Assembly: GCF_017963645.1 (NCBI RefSeq)
Contig: NZ_JAGMWN010000003.1
Location: 186,001 to 250,000 of the forward strand
Reading direction: 5' to 3'
Length of the DNA stretch: 64,000 bases
Source of the DNA: Marivibrio halodurans
GTDB lineage: Bacteria; Pseudomonadota; Alphaproteobacteria; UBA8366; Aestuariispiraceae
Shown here: positions 15,508-24,419 of the stretch, in pieces
How the letters are laid out: each line of letters starts with the position of its first letter
How positions within the stretch are numbered: position 1 is the first letter of the stretch
The notes under the pieces: model-generated
Database searches by the model: none
Told to the model about the DNA's origin: nothing
The model's input: only the letters and a program-made list of their open reading frames with translations
Made by a program: the position numbers and the translations under genes

Positions 15508-16509
15508 CTACATCCACCCCCGCCGCTTGAAATAGGCCCAGACACCGAGGCCGAGGCCCGCCAGCAACGCGCAGACGATCCAGAAGGCGTCGCCATTCTC
15601 GACACCCGGCATGCCGCCGACATTGATGCCCAGCAGGCCGGTGATGAAACCGAGTGGCAGGAACACTCCCGCCACGATGGCGAGCGTGTACATGGTGCGG
15701 TTCATCCGCTCGCCCTGAAGCGCGACCGCCTCGTCGAACCCGACGGACGCGCGCTCGCGCACGCCGTCGAGGTCGTCGAGCACACGGCCCGTGCGCTCCC
15801 GCACGTCACGCAGCCGCCGGCGCATGCCTTCCTTCAACCAATCGAGGTCGCTTTCCGCGGCAAGCGCCAGGGCTTCGCGCTGCGGCGCGATGAAGCGGCG
15901 GAGTTGCGCGGCGCGGCGGCGCACGTCGGAGAGCTGATGCCGCCGCACCGCCAGATGGGTGGGGCTGTCCTCCTCCAGATCAACCTCGAGGCCGTCGACC
16001 TCCTCCTCCAGATTCATGACGACACCATGCATGCGTTCCGCCAATCGGTCGGCGACGGCATGAAGAATCTCGATCGTGGTGCGCGGCCCCCGCCCGGCCT
16101 CCAGGCGCGTGCGGACATCCTGCACGGCGCGCAAGGTCTTGAGACGCAGCGTCACCAACCGTCTCGGCCCGCAACAAAGTCTGAGGGAGACCATGTCCTC
16201 CGGCTCCGCGCCCGGGTTCAGATTGACGCCGCGCAGATTGGCGGAGAGCCAGTCCTCCACCGGCTCCGCGCCCGGTCGCGTCTCCTCCGCCAGAAGCCGG
16301 TCGCACAGCAATTCATCGAAGCCGGATTCATCACGCAGCCAAGCTTGCGCCTCCGGCATGTCGCGGCGCAGATGGACCCAAAGCGGACGGTCGTCCGGTT
16401 CCCGCCACAGGCGGCGCAGCGCGGCCTCGTCCAAAACCTCCGCCCCGCCCGCGCCGTCGAGCGCGAGCGCGAAAAGCAACCACCCTTCTTCAACGACCTG
16501 TTCGCGCAT
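15508..16509 (-). CDS. zntB: CorA/ZntB-family divalent metal transporter
   Basis: This inner-membrane metal ion channel/transporter has 333 residues from the ATG at 16509. A large N-terminal cytoplasmic domain ends in a long helix, followed by two C-terminal TM segments (TMYTLAIVAGVFLPLGFITGLLGIN and AFWIVCALLAGLGLGVWAYF). The signature loop is GIN (GLLGINVGGMPG), as in ZntB, rather than the GMN of CorA magnesium channels. The C-terminus is basic (KRRGW), as usual. Zinc transport is the likely function; direction is not deducible. A longer in-frame start at 16554 exists. Confidence 0.88.
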   Translation of the reverse strand: MREQVVEEGWLLFALALDGAGGAEVLDEAALRRLWREPDDRPLWVHLRRDMPEAQAWLRDESGFDELLCDRLLAEETRPGAEPVEDWLSANLRGVNLNPGAEPEDMVSLRLCCGPRRLVTLRLKTLRAVQDVRTRLEAGRGPRTTIEILHAVADRLAERMHGVVMNLEEEVDGLEVDLEEDSPTHLAVRRHQLSDVRRRAAQLRRFIAPQREALALAAESDLDWLKEGMRRRLRDVRERTGRVLDDLDGVRERASVGFDEAVALQGERMNRTMYTLAIVAGVFLPLGFITGLLGINVGGMPGVENGDAFWIVCALLAGLGLGVWAYFKRRGWM

Positions 16510-16667
16510 CCGATCCGTCCCGCTTACCCGTCCTGGCGTGCCTCTCCCCGACAATCTGATGGCTTCACGGCCGATCCTTCAAGGCTCTTGGCCCGCGGCC
16601 CGGTCGAAGGACGGCTCCCGCCGGCCGGGCTTGCCAAACCGCCCCCGGGCGGTCGATTCTCGCCCGC

Positions 16668-17609
16668 ATGATTGAGATTCTCCTCGCCCTCGCTCCGGTC
16701 TTCCTGCTCATCGCCGGGGGCAATCTGATCCGCCGCAACGGGCTGCTTCCCGCCGATTTCTGGGCGGGCGCGGAGAAGCTCGTCTATTGGGGGCTGTTCC
16801 CCTGCCTGCTGTTTCGGAAGGCGGCGCTCGCCCCTCTCGACGCGTTGGAACCGGGACCGCTCGTCATCACCCTGGTGGGCGGGATCGCGGTGGCCGGGAT
16901 CGTTGTGCTCGCGCTCAAACCCTGGCTGCGCCTGTCCGACCCATCGCTCGGCAGCGTATTCCAGGCGGCGATCCGAATGAATGTCTATATCGGGTTCGCG
17001 GCCGCCTCGGCGCTCGGCGGGCCGCACGGGCAAGCATTGGCAGCCTTGTGCGCGGCGATCATGGTGCCGGCGGTCAATGCCTTCTCGATCGTGGTCCTGC
17101 TCGGCCTGCATGGCGGCGCGAAGGGCAAGGAGGCACGCCCGCGCGGGCCGAAGCTCTGGCTCGATGTCCTGCGCGGCGTGGTCACGCATCAACTAATCCT
17201 GGCGATCGTGCTCGGCCTCGGGGTCAATATCGCCGGTATCGGCATTCCGCCGGTCGTGGACGGCTTGACGGAAATCCTCTCCAGCGGCGCGCTGCCGCTC
17301 GCCTTGCTGACGGTCGGCGCGGGCTTGCAGTTACGCGCCCTGCGATCGATCGGCCGGGCGATGGTGACGGGCATCATCGCGAAGCTCGTCGTCCAACCGC
17401 TCGCGGCATACGGCATCGCCGCGAGCCTCGGTCTCTCCGGCGATGCATTGCTGGTGGCGCTGATCTTCGCCGCCCTGCCCTGCAGCCCGAGCGGCTATCA
17501 CATGGCCCGACAGATGGGCGGCGACGGACCGTTGATCGCGGGCCTGATCACCGCGCAGACGTTTCTGGCGGCGATCCTGCTCCCCGTCGTGATCCTGCTG
17601 GTGCGCTAG
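16668..17609 (+). CDS. AEC (auxin efflux carrier) family permease
   Basis: This 313-residue integral membrane protein has ten hydrophobic segments in two five-helix halves separated by a polar loop around residues 150-165 (GAKGKEARPRGPK). The start FLLIAGGNLIRRNGLLP, the middle RMNVYIGFAAASALGG and the end ALPCSPSGYHMARQMGGD are typical of bacterial AEC transporters. Members export malonate, malate or amino-acid-like substrates; nothing nearby identifies the substrate. It is divergent from the zntB-like gene with 158 bases between. Confidence 0.85.
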   Translation: MIEILLALAPVFLLIAGGNLIRRNGLLPADFWAGAEKLVYWGLFPCLLFRKAALAPLDALEPGPLVITLVGGIAVAGIVVLALKPWLRLSDPSLGSVFQAAIRMNVYIGFAAASALGGPHGQALAALCAAIMVPAVNAFSIVVLLGLHGGAKGKEARPRGPKLWLDVLRGVVTHQLILAIVLGLGVNIAGIGIPPVVDGLTEILSSGALPLALLTVGAGLQLRALRSIGRAMVTGIIAKLVVQPLAAYGIAASLGLSGDALLVALIFAALPCSPSGYHMARQMGGDGPLIAGLITAQTFLAAILLPVVILLVR

Positions 17610-17668
17610 CGCGCGCCGTTGCCCGTTCCCCCACGGAATCGGCGTCGCCGGTTAAGGGATGGACTCGA

Positions 17669-17971
17669 TCATTCCGAGCGGTCGCGCCCGGTCAGAAACG
17701 GCCACCCCGCGAGACCGCCCACCAGGACGATAGCCAGCGGCCAGATCAACCCGTCCAGGTCGATCGTATAGAGCGACAATTGCGCGAATACATAGTTAAC
17801 GGCGCCGCCAATCTCGACCGCCCAGAGTTGGGCCGTATCCCACCAATCCGTACAGGCGAGGGCCGCGAAGCCCAAGATCCATGCCCTGCGCACGCGGCGC
17901 CGCCGTCGGCGTAGCCGATCGCGGATGAATATCCGCTCGGAGTCCCGTCTCATCATGCCCTGCCCACACAT
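17669..17971 (-). CDS. Small predicted membrane protein, unknown
   Basis: This open frame of up to 100 residues has an arginine-rich N-terminus (RDRLRRRRRRVRR) and two hydrophobic stretches: RAWILGFAALACTDWW near residue 28 and LIWPLAIVLVGGLAGWPFL near the C-terminus. The pattern suggests a small two-helix inner-membrane protein with a positive cytoplasmic tail. Starts at 17971, 17956 or 17953 are possible; the AT-rich divergent region upstream could hold its promoter. I do not recognise a family. Codon usage matches the neighbours. Confidence 0.45.
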   Translation of the reverse strand: MCGQGMMRRDSERIFIRDRLRRRRRRVRRAWILGFAALACTDWWDTAQLWAVEIGGAVNYVFAQLSLYTIDLDGLIWPLAIVLVGGLAGWPFLTGRDRSE

Positions 17972-18167
17972 AATGATTGATTAACGTCGAATCAGGCTAA
18001 TTTTACGAATCTTTCCGTTTCGTTAACATTACGGTCTAGGATCGGGTCTTTGGCCTCGGTACTTGCACCGATCGGTAGTTACACGGAAGCTTCCCGACGG
18101 AACGTGAGTAGCCCGATGCCGGTGAAATCTATTGCCGCGCGCGCGGCCATCGGTATAGTGCCGCGCG

Positions 18168-19142
18168 ATGTCGATCGCACCGGGCATAGCCTTTCCCCAC
18201 CGCCATCTTCTTGGCATTGACGGCCTTTCGCCCCCGGAAATCATCCATATCCTGGATTTGGCCGATTCCTATGTCGAGCAGTCGCGCCGCGTCGATAAGA
18301 AATCGACGCTGCTGAAGGGGCTGACCGTCATCAATCTGTTCTTCGAGAACTCGACACGCACGCGTACCTCCTTCGAGGCGGCGGCGAAGCGCCTCGACGC
18401 CGACGTCATCAACATGGCGATCTCGACCAGCTCGATTAAAAAGGGCGAGACGCTGATCGACACCGCGATGACCCTGAACGCGATGCACCCGGACGCGCTG
18501 GTCGTACGGCACAGCGATTCCGGCGCGGTGCAACTGCTGGCGGAGAAGGTGGCGGGCGCCGTCATCAATGCCGGCGACGGCCGGCACGAGCATCCGACGC
18601 AAGCCTTGCTCGACGCGTTGACGATCCGCCGCCGGATCGGCCATCTCGATAATCTGACCGTGGCGATCTGCGGCGACATCGCGCACAGCCGCGTCGCGCG
18701 TTCCAACATCCATCTGTTGCAGATCATGGGCGCGCGGGTGCGCGTGATCGCGCCGCCCACCCTGCTGCCCAGCGCGATCGACCGCATGGGGGTGGAGGTC
18801 TTCACCGACATGCGCGCGGGCCTGCGCGACGTGGATATCGTGATGATGCTGCGCCTCCAGTTGGAGCGGATGCAGGGCTCCTTCGTCCCTTCCGTCCGGG
18901 AGTATTTCCGCTTCTTCGGCCTCGACCGCGAGAAGCTCGCCTGCGCCAAGCCGGATGCCCTCATCATGCATCCGGGTCCGATGAACCGGGGCGTGGAGAT
19001 CGACAGCGAACTGGCCGACGACATCGACCGATCGCTGATCCGCGATCAGGTGGAGATGGGGGTCGCGGTGCGCATGGCGGTGCTCGACGTGCTGACGCGC
19101 CCGCTGCGCGAGGCCGGCGCGACCGAGGGGGGCGGGGAATGA
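18168..19142 (+). CDS. pyrB: Aspartate carbamoyltransferase catalytic subunit
   Basis: This enzyme condenses carbamoyl phosphate and aspartate in pyrimidine synthesis. It has 324 residues. The carbamoyl-phosphate site [13 protein letters not shown] is near residue 59, the active-site lysine loop [10 protein letters not shown] near residue 86, HPTQALLD near residue 143 and the aspartate-binding MHPGPMNRG near residue 265. No pyrI gene is seen. It overlaps the following pyrC-like gene by 4 bases (ATGA), as for ATCase-DHOase pairs that form a dodecamer. Confidence 0.95.
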   Translation: MSIAPGIAFPHRHLLGIDGLSPPEIIHILDLADSYVEQSRRVDKKSTLLKGLTVINLFFENSTRTRTSFEAAAKRLDADVINMAISTSSIKKGETLIDTAMTLNAMHPDALVVRHSDSGAVQLLAEKVAGAVINAGDGRHEHPTQALLDALTIRRRIGHLDNLTVAICGDIAHSRVARSNIHLLQIMGARVRVIAPPTLLPSAIDRMGVEVFTDMRAGLRDVDIVMMLRLQLERMQGSFVPSVREYFRFFGLDREKLACAKPDALIMHPGPMNRGVEIDSELADDIDRSLIRDQVEMGVAVRMAVLDVLTRPLREAGATEGGGE

Positions 19143-20449
19143 ACCAGGAAGGCCGCACCGCCTATCTGAATGCGCGCCTTCTCGACCCGGCGAGCGGGCT
19201 GGACGAGACCGGCGCGCTGCTGGTCGAGGACGGCCGGATCGCCGATTTCGGCGCCCATCTGTTCCGCACCGGCGCCCCCTCGGTGAACGAGGTGATCGAC
19301 TGCAAAGGCCTGTGCCTCGCCCCCGGGTTGATCGATATCCGCGTGCAGCTTCGCGAGCCGGGCGAGGAGCATAAGGAGACGATCGAGACCGGCACGAACG
19401 CGGCCGCAGCCGGCGGCGTCAGTTCCATGGTCTGCCTGCCGAACACCACCCCGCCCGTGGACGATGTCTCGGTTCTGGAGTTCATCGCCCGGCGCTCGCG
19501 CGAATTGAAGCGCAGCAAGATTTTCAGCTACGGCGCCCTTACCAAGGGGCTGGCGGGCGAGGAGATCACCGAGATCGGCCTGCTTCGGGAGGCCGGTGCC
19601 CTCGCCTTCACCGACGGGGAGCGCGCGCTGGCGGACGCCAAGATCATGAAGCGCGCGCTGTCCTATGCGCGCACCTTCGACGCCTTGATCGTCCAACACC
19701 CGCTGGAGCCGAGCCTGAGTCGCGGCGGCGTGATGAATCAGGGGGAACTGGCCACGCGCCTCGGCCTCTCCGGCGTGCCGACGGTGGCGGAGACGATCCA
19801 GGTGGAGCGCGATCTGCGCCTGCTGGAATCCAACGGCGGTGGACGGCTGCATTTCGCCCATGTCACCGCCCCGGCGGCGCTGGAGGCGATCCGCCGGGCC
19901 AAGGCCCAGGGCCTGGACGTCACTTGCGATACGGCGCCGCATTATTTCGCCCTCAACGAGAACGCGGTTGGCGACTATCGCAGCTTCGCCAAGGTGATGC
20001 CGCCGCTCCGATCGGAAGCGGACCGGCAGGCGCTGGTCGAGGCGATCGCCGACGGCACGGTCGACATCATCGCCAGCGACCACAGCCCGCACGATCAGGA
20101 TTCGAAGCGCCTACCCTATGAGCAGGCGGCCTTCGGAGTGATCGGGTTGCAAACATTGTTGCCGATGACGCTGGAACTCTATCACAACGGTCATGTGTCG
20201 TTGCTGGAGGCACTGTCGCGCCTGACCGATAGACCGGCCGCGCGCTTCGGCATTCCCGGCGGGCGTCTGCGGCGCGGCGCGGCGGCCGATCTCGTGCTGT
20301 TCGATCCGGACAAGCCCTGGACGATCAGCGAGGAGGCCATGGTGTCGAAATCGAAGAATACCGCCTTCGGCGACCGGCCGGTTCAGGGGCGCGTCGTGCG
20401 CACCGTGGTCGACGGGCGCCCACTCTACGTGGCGCCTGCACGGCGCTAG
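19139..20449 (+). CDS. pyrC: Dihydroorotase-like protein lacking key metal ligands
   Basis: This 436-residue amidohydrolase-fold protein is in the ATCase operon. The usual HxH metal motif (HVHLREPG) reads RVQLREPG near residue 67, so both histidines are lost. The usual DDG after AF(S/T) is DGE. The later ligands survive: QHPLEP, HVTAP and ASDHSPH. This pattern resembles the non-catalytic PyrC' that only scaffolds ATCase in Pseudomonas, so a structural role is likely and a true dihydroorotase should exist elsewhere in the genome. It is translationally coupled to pyrB by a 4-base overlap. The reading is clean, with no frameshift. Confidence 0.85.
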   Translation: MNQEGRTAYLNARLLDPASGLDETGALLVEDGRIADFGAHLFRTGAPSVNEVIDCKGLCLAPGLIDIRVQLREPGEEHKETIETGTNAAAAGGVSSMVCLPNTTPPVDDVSVLEFIARRSRELKRSKIFSYGALTKGLAGEEITEIGLLREAGALAFTDGERALADAKIMKRALSYARTFDALIVQHPLEPSLSRGGVMNQGELATRLGLSGVPTVAETIQVERDLRLLESNGGGRLHFAHVTAPAALEAIRRAKAQGLDVTCDTAPHYFALNENAVGDYRSFAKVMPPLRSEADRQALVEAIADGTVDIIASDHSPHDQDSKRLPYEQAAFGVIGLQTLLPMTLELYHNGHVSLLEALSRLTDRPAARFGIPGGRLRRGAAADLVLFDPDKPWTISEEAMVSKSKNTAFGDRPVQGRVVRTVVDGRPLYVAPARR

Positions 20450-20461
20450 AGCATGGCGGTC

Positions 20462-21106
20462 TCAGGCATGTTCCCTGCATCGTGCGAGAAACATATCCGT
20501 CAGATCGTCGAAGCGGTCGATCACGGAACGACCCGGGGTCTCGATCTCCCAGATCCCGAATAACAGATCCGTCGCCGGGCCACCGTCGCCGGACGTCCCC
20601 AAGGGCAACATCATCGAGAAGCACCGAACCTGAATCGATTCGACCGTTCGGTAGTAAATTCGATAGACGCGTGGCTTTCCCGCGCGCCCCACGGCACACA
20701 ACAGATTGTGCGCCATATCGAAATCCGTCCGTCGGATTTTCAGCACATCGCTCGACAAGGAGCCCGGAACCAGACGCGGCGCCAAACGGTGCAGGACGGG
20801 CCCAATCACATCATAGCGAAGGTCCGCGCACTCCCCGAGATACTTTCCGATACCGACATGCGTCCGGATTTCCGCGTCGAGCGCATTCAGATCGACAGCG
20901 GACCGGGGCCGGTCATCCGGCAGACCGCGCCAAAAATCGTATAACCGCCGCATCCGCTCTAGAGGCGGCATCGGCTGCGTGTCGGATAGGATCGTATTCA
21001 CCGCCCAAGTCCCTGGATCGCCGGGGCATCGCCAGTCCAGCCCCGCATCGATGTGAACAGCATCGAAACGATACCCGCCGATATCTTGAGAATTGGTTAA
21101 TTTCAA
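20462..21106 (-). CDS. Divergent PAS_5-like protein
   Basis: This 214-residue soluble protein is likely a PAS_5 relative of the one at 6056-6619. It shares RRLYDFWRGLPDDRP with the N-terminal YW/FW helix, then SAVDLNALD, LRYDVIGPVLHRLAPRLVPGSLSS and a C-terminal LLFGIWEIETP strand. The FRLVGT core is degraded to YDVIGPVL. It is convergent with the pyrC-like gene (12-base gap) and points the same way as the TRAP genes upstream on the minus strand, after a 49-base gap from dctM. Function is unknown; a sensory role linked to the TRAP cassette is only a guess. Confidence 0.6.
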   Translation of the reverse strand: MKLTNSQDIGGYRFDAVHIDAGLDWRCPGDPGTWAVNTILSDTQPMPPLERMRRLYDFWRGLPDDRPRSAVDLNALDAEIRTHVGIGKYLGECADLRYDVIGPVLHRLAPRLVPGSLSSDVLKIRRTDFDMAHNLLCAVGRAGKPRVYRIYYRTVESIQVRCFSMMLPLGTSGDGGPATDLLFGIWEIETPGRSVIDRFDDLTDMFLARCREHA

Positions 21107-21155
21107 GGTTCATGCACACCGGCCAGGGGGAAACCCGAACCGCGCCGCCGCGCCT

Positions 21156-22466
21156 TCACGGCATGAGCCGGAACAGACGTGGCAGCCACAGCGACAGCCC
21201 CGGAATCAGGACCAGAAGCGCGATACGCATCCCGTCGGCCAGGATGAAAGGCAGGATGCCGCGCGCCAGCGTTCCCAAGCTCAGATCGCGGCTCACCCCC
21301 TGGATGACGAAGAGATTCATGCCGATCGGCGGGGTAATCAGCCCGATTTCCGCCACCGAGACGACCAGGATGCCGAACCAGATCGGATCGAAGCCGAATC
21401 CGGTGGCGATCCCGAAGGCGGGTGTCACCGTCAGCAGGATCATCGACAGGCTGTCCATGAAGCAGCCGAGCACGAGATAGAACAGCAACACCGCGATCAG
21501 CACGGCCCAGGCCGGCAGGTCAGCCGCGCTGATCGCGTCGACCAGCGACCGGGTCAGGCCGGATGCCTCGATGAAGAAGTTAAAGAGCGCCGCGCCGATC
21601 AGGATCAGGAAGATCATGCCGGTCAGTTCCGCCGTCTCCTCCACCCCGGCCTTTAGCGCGGCGAGCGTGAGCCGTCCGCGCAACGCGGTGAAAAGGATCG
21701 CGCCCCCCGCGCCGATCGCCGCCGCCTCGGTCGGGGAGAACAGCCCGGCATAGATCCCGCCGATCACCAGCAGGATCAGCAGGAAGGCATCCCACATCCG
21801 CTTGAAGGCGCGCCAGCGCTCGCGCCCGCCCGCCCGTTCCGCGGCCGGCCCCGCCTCCGGCCGGCGGCGCACCTGGACCGCGATCGCCGCGATATAGAGC
21901 AGCATGGCGAGCGCGCCCGGTATCATCGCCGCGGCGAAGAGGGCGCCGATCGATTGCTCCGTCAGCAGCGCGAAGACCACCAACAGGATGGAAGGCGGGA
22001 TCAACACGCCCAGCGTCCCGCCCGCCGCGACGGACGCTCCGGCCAACGAGGGCGCATAGCGCCGCGCCCGCATCTCCGGCAACGCGACCCGCCCCATCGT
22101 GGCGCAGGTGGCCAGCGAGGACCCGCAGATCGCGCCGAACACGCCACAGGCCCCGACGGTCGCCATGGCCAGCCCGCCGCGCAAATGACCGAGAAAGGCA
22201 TGCACCCCGCTATAGAGATTGGCCGACAAGCCCGAATGCGCCGCGAACACCCCCATGAAGATGAACAGCGGCACGACCGACAGGCCGTAGGGGAAAACCG
22301 CCTCGAACGGCAGGCTGGCCATGACATAGGAGGCCGACGGCCAGCCCATCAGCCAGACCGCCCCAACCGCGCCCACCGCCCCCATCGCCACCGCGATGGG
22401 CACGCGCAGCGCGGCCAGCATCAGGACCGCCGCGAATCCGAGGGCGCCGAGCACCGGATCGCTCAT
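21156..22466 (-). CDS. dctM: TRAP transporter large permease DctM
   Basis: This is the large membrane subunit of a tripartite ATP-independent periplasmic transporter. It has 436 residues and about twelve hydrophobic segments. VPLFIFMGVFAAHSGLS, CGSSLATCATMGRVALPEM, GVLIPPSILLVVFALLTEQSIGALF and ITPPIGMNLFVIQGVS are standard DctM sequences. The ATG at 22466 overlaps the dctQ stop by 4 bases, so coupling is expected. Substrate class (dicarboxylate, keto acid or sugar acid) cannot be read from this subunit. Confidence 0.93.
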   Translation of the reverse strand: MSDPVLGALGFAAVLMLAALRVPIAVAMGAVGAVGAVWLMGWPSASYVMASLPFEAVFPYGLSVVPLFIFMGVFAAHSGLSANLYSGVHAFLGHLRGGLAMATVGACGVFGAICGSSLATCATMGRVALPEMRARRYAPSLAGASVAAGGTLGVLIPPSILLVVFALLTEQSIGALFAAAMIPGALAMLLYIAAIAVQVRRRPEAGPAAERAGGRERWRAFKRMWDAFLLILLVIGGIYAGLFSPTEAAAIGAGGAILFTALRGRLTLAALKAGVEETAELTGMIFLILIGAALFNFFIEASGLTRSLVDAISAADLPAWAVLIAVLLFYLVLGCFMDSLSMILLTVTPAFGIATGFGFDPIWFGILVVSVAEIGLITPPIGMNLFVIQGVSRDLSLGTLARGILPFILADGMRIALLVLIPGLSLWLPRLFRLMP

Positions 22467-23032
22467 GCCGCGCCCTCCCTCACGGGTGGGTCGTCCGCCC
22501 CCACCAACCGTCGCAGGAAGAAGGCGAAAGCCGCCAACACGGAAAGCCCCGCCCCGGTAAGCAGGAAGCCCCAATACCAGATCATCGGAATGGCAAGATC
22601 CTGGGACACGTCGCCATAGCGCAATTGCTCCATCGCCCGGCCCCAGCCGAGATAGAGGATAAGGCCGAGCAACGCCGTCGACAGCACCGCGCCCAGCAGG
22701 TCGAGCAGCCGCCGCCCGTCGGCGGAGAGCCGCCCCGCCAACAGATCAACCACCACATGGCTGCGCCGGACGAACGCATAGGGAATCGACAGGAACGCCG
22801 CCGCCATGACGCAGAGCTGCGTCAGATCGACCGCGCCGATCAATGCCTGACCGCCGATCCGCCGCCAGACCACATCGACCACGACGATCAGGATGGCGAC
22901 GGCGAGCGCCCCGATCCCGACATAGGCGCCAAGCCGCGTCAGCGCCTCGACCGCCGAGGCGAGGCGCCGCGCGAACCGGACCGCCCCGGCATCGCGTCGA
23001 TCTCCGGGATCATGATCGGGTGAACAAGGCAC
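22463..23032 (-). CDS. dctQ: TRAP transporter small permease DctQ
   Basis: This is the four-helix small membrane subunit of the TRAP system. It is 189 residues from a GTG at 23032. TM1 (GIGALAVAILIVVVDVVWRRIGG) is followed by LTQLCVMAAAFLSIPYAFVRRSHVVVDLL, the conserved DctQ middle region, and two further helices. It lies 6 bases after the dctP stop and overlaps dctM by 4 bases. The exact start is uncertain because the first 25 residues are not conserved. Confidence 0.88.
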   Translation of the reverse strand: MPCSPDHDPGDRRDAGAVRFARRLASAVEALTRLGAYVGIGALAVAILIVVVDVVWRRIGGQALIGAVDLTQLCVMAAAFLSIPYAFVRRSHVVVDLLAGRLSADGRRLLDLLGAVLSTALLGLILYLGWGRAMEQLRYGDVSQDLAIPMIWYWGFLLTGAGLSVLAAFAFFLRRLVGADDPPVREGAA

Positions 23033-23038
23033 GGAGGA

Positions 23039-24082
23039 TCAGGCGCTGAATTTTTCGACCAGTTCTCGCGCGCGGTCATGGATGGCGACGGGATTTTCCA
23101 CGCCCTCGCCCTTCAGACCGTCGAGATAGGTGTCGATCATCGGCGCCAACTGCTTCTTCCAGTCCGCGCGCTCGGCATCGTCGATCTCGATGATCTCGTT
23201 GCCGCGATCGATCGCGTCCTGACGGCCGCGCGCCTCCCACTTGTCCCACCAGGGGCCGAACTTCGCGACCAGATTATCGCCCGACAGCTCGTCCACCGCC
23301 GCGCGGACATCCGCGGGCAGACCGTCATACCGCGCCTTGTTCATCAGCACATGGAAGCCCGCGACATAGGCGCGCGCATCGGTGTGATAGGACAGCAACT
23401 CGTTCAGCTTGATCGCGCCCACGAGGTCCCAGGTCGTGACGACGCCGTTGATGACGCCCTTCTGCAGATTCTCGTAGATCTGGGCCGGCGGCATGCCGAC
23501 CGGCGAGGCCCCGACCGATTCCAGCATCGCCGAGACCGCCGGCCCCGGCGTGCGCAGGCGCAGCCCCTCAAGGTCCGTCAAGGCACGGACCGGCTTGTCG
23601 GCGGTATGGATCAACCCACCATGATGGGTGAAGAGCGCCAGGACGTGAAAATCGTCATATTCCCCGCCCAGCATGCCTTCCTTGTAGAGGGTGTAGAGCG
23701 TCTTGGAGCCGGGCCCGGCCTTCTCCACCATGAAGGGCAGTTCGATGATCGAACTCGCGGGGAAGCGTCCGCGCGGAATCCCGTTCAGGCCGAGCGCGAT
23801 ATCGATCACCCCGGCGCGCACCTGATCGGCTTGGCGCATGATATTGCCGAAGCCGGAGGTCGCATCATGGATCTCGACCTTCACCTTGCCGTCGGTCCGG
23901 GCCGTCAGTTCCTCGCCCCAGGGCATGAGGAAATCCGTCTGGAACCCGTGACGCGGCGGCAGGTAGTGGCTGATCTTGAGCGTGATCGGTTCCTGGGCGC
24001 GCAACGGCCGCGCGGTCGAGGCGAAGGCAAGCGCGGCGGTGGTGCCGGCCAGCATGCCGCGCCGGGTGATCTTGGAAGCCAT
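23039..24082 (-). CDS. dctP: TRAP transporter substrate-binding protein DctP
   Basis: This periplasmic solute receptor has 347 residues from the ATG at 24082, which follows GGAGG at good spacing; a longer frame to 24199 has no family support. The signal peptide is Tat-like (KITRRGMLAG, then a hydrophobic stretch and ARPLRAQ). The mature part has TLKISHYLPP, the DctP motif GLRLRTPGPAVSAMLESVGASPVGMP with the conserved arginine near residue 170, and WEARGRQDAI near the end. It is first in dctP-dctQ-dctM, which interrupts the usual pyrC-plsY neighbourhood. Confidence 0.93.
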   Translation of the reverse strand: MASKITRRGMLAGTTAALAFASTARPLRAQEPITLKISHYLPPRHGFQTDFLMPWGEELTARTDGKVKVEIHDATSGFGNIMRQADQVRAGVIDIALGLNGIPRGRFPASSIIELPFMVEKAGPGSKTLYTLYKEGMLGGEYDDFHVLALFTHHGGLIHTADKPVRALTDLEGLRLRTPGPAVSAMLESVGASPVGMPPAQIYENLQKGVINGVVTTWDLVGAIKLNELLSYHTDARAYVAGFHVLMNKARYDGLPADVRAAVDELSGDNLVAKFGPWWDKWEARGRQDAIDRGNEIIEIDDAERADWKKQLAPMIDTYLDGLKGEGVENPVAIHDRARELVEKFSA

Positions 24083-24267
24083 CGGAGATTCCTCCCGTCT
24101 TGGGGTATTCTTGACTATCGGAGGACGGAGCCATCCCCGCCCTCGCGGTTCTTGGCGCGCAGTATCACAGAGCCGGGCCGCCGGGTGAAGAGGTTTCAAT
24201 CGAAACGATCTCGCCCCCTCGCCCCCGTCTCAGAGCATCCGATATCCGCACCCAATTCCTGGCCGGA

Positions 24268-24316
24268 AATTTTACCTCCCAATTTTTACCCCCGATTTTT
24301 ACCCCCGATTTTTACG
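24268..24316. repeat. 13-bp tandem repeats in the dctP-plsY intergenic region
   Basis: Units of ATTTTTACCCCCG occur at 24282-24294 and 24295-24307, with a partial unit at 24308-24316 and a degenerate 14-base copy at 24268-24281. The 337-base divergent gap (24083-24419) otherwise shows no gene. Each T5 tract recurs every 13 bases, which is close to but not equal to a helical turn. Possible roles are stacked protein-binding sites or a slippage-prone array that alters promoter spacing for plsY or dctP. Confidence 0.85.
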
Positions 24317-24419
24317 TGGACGGCACCGGCCAAATCCGGTGACCTATGGTGCCGGGCCGTTGCGAGGGCCCGCGCCAATACCGCGAGCGATGCCGCGAGA
24401 AGAAGGCACTTAATCTGAA

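Noticed and set aside
19139-20449. A frameshift or sequencing error as the cause of the missing HxH in the pyrC-like gene
   Set aside because: The surrounding [16 protein letters not shown] is in frame and well conserved. Only the ligand residues differ.
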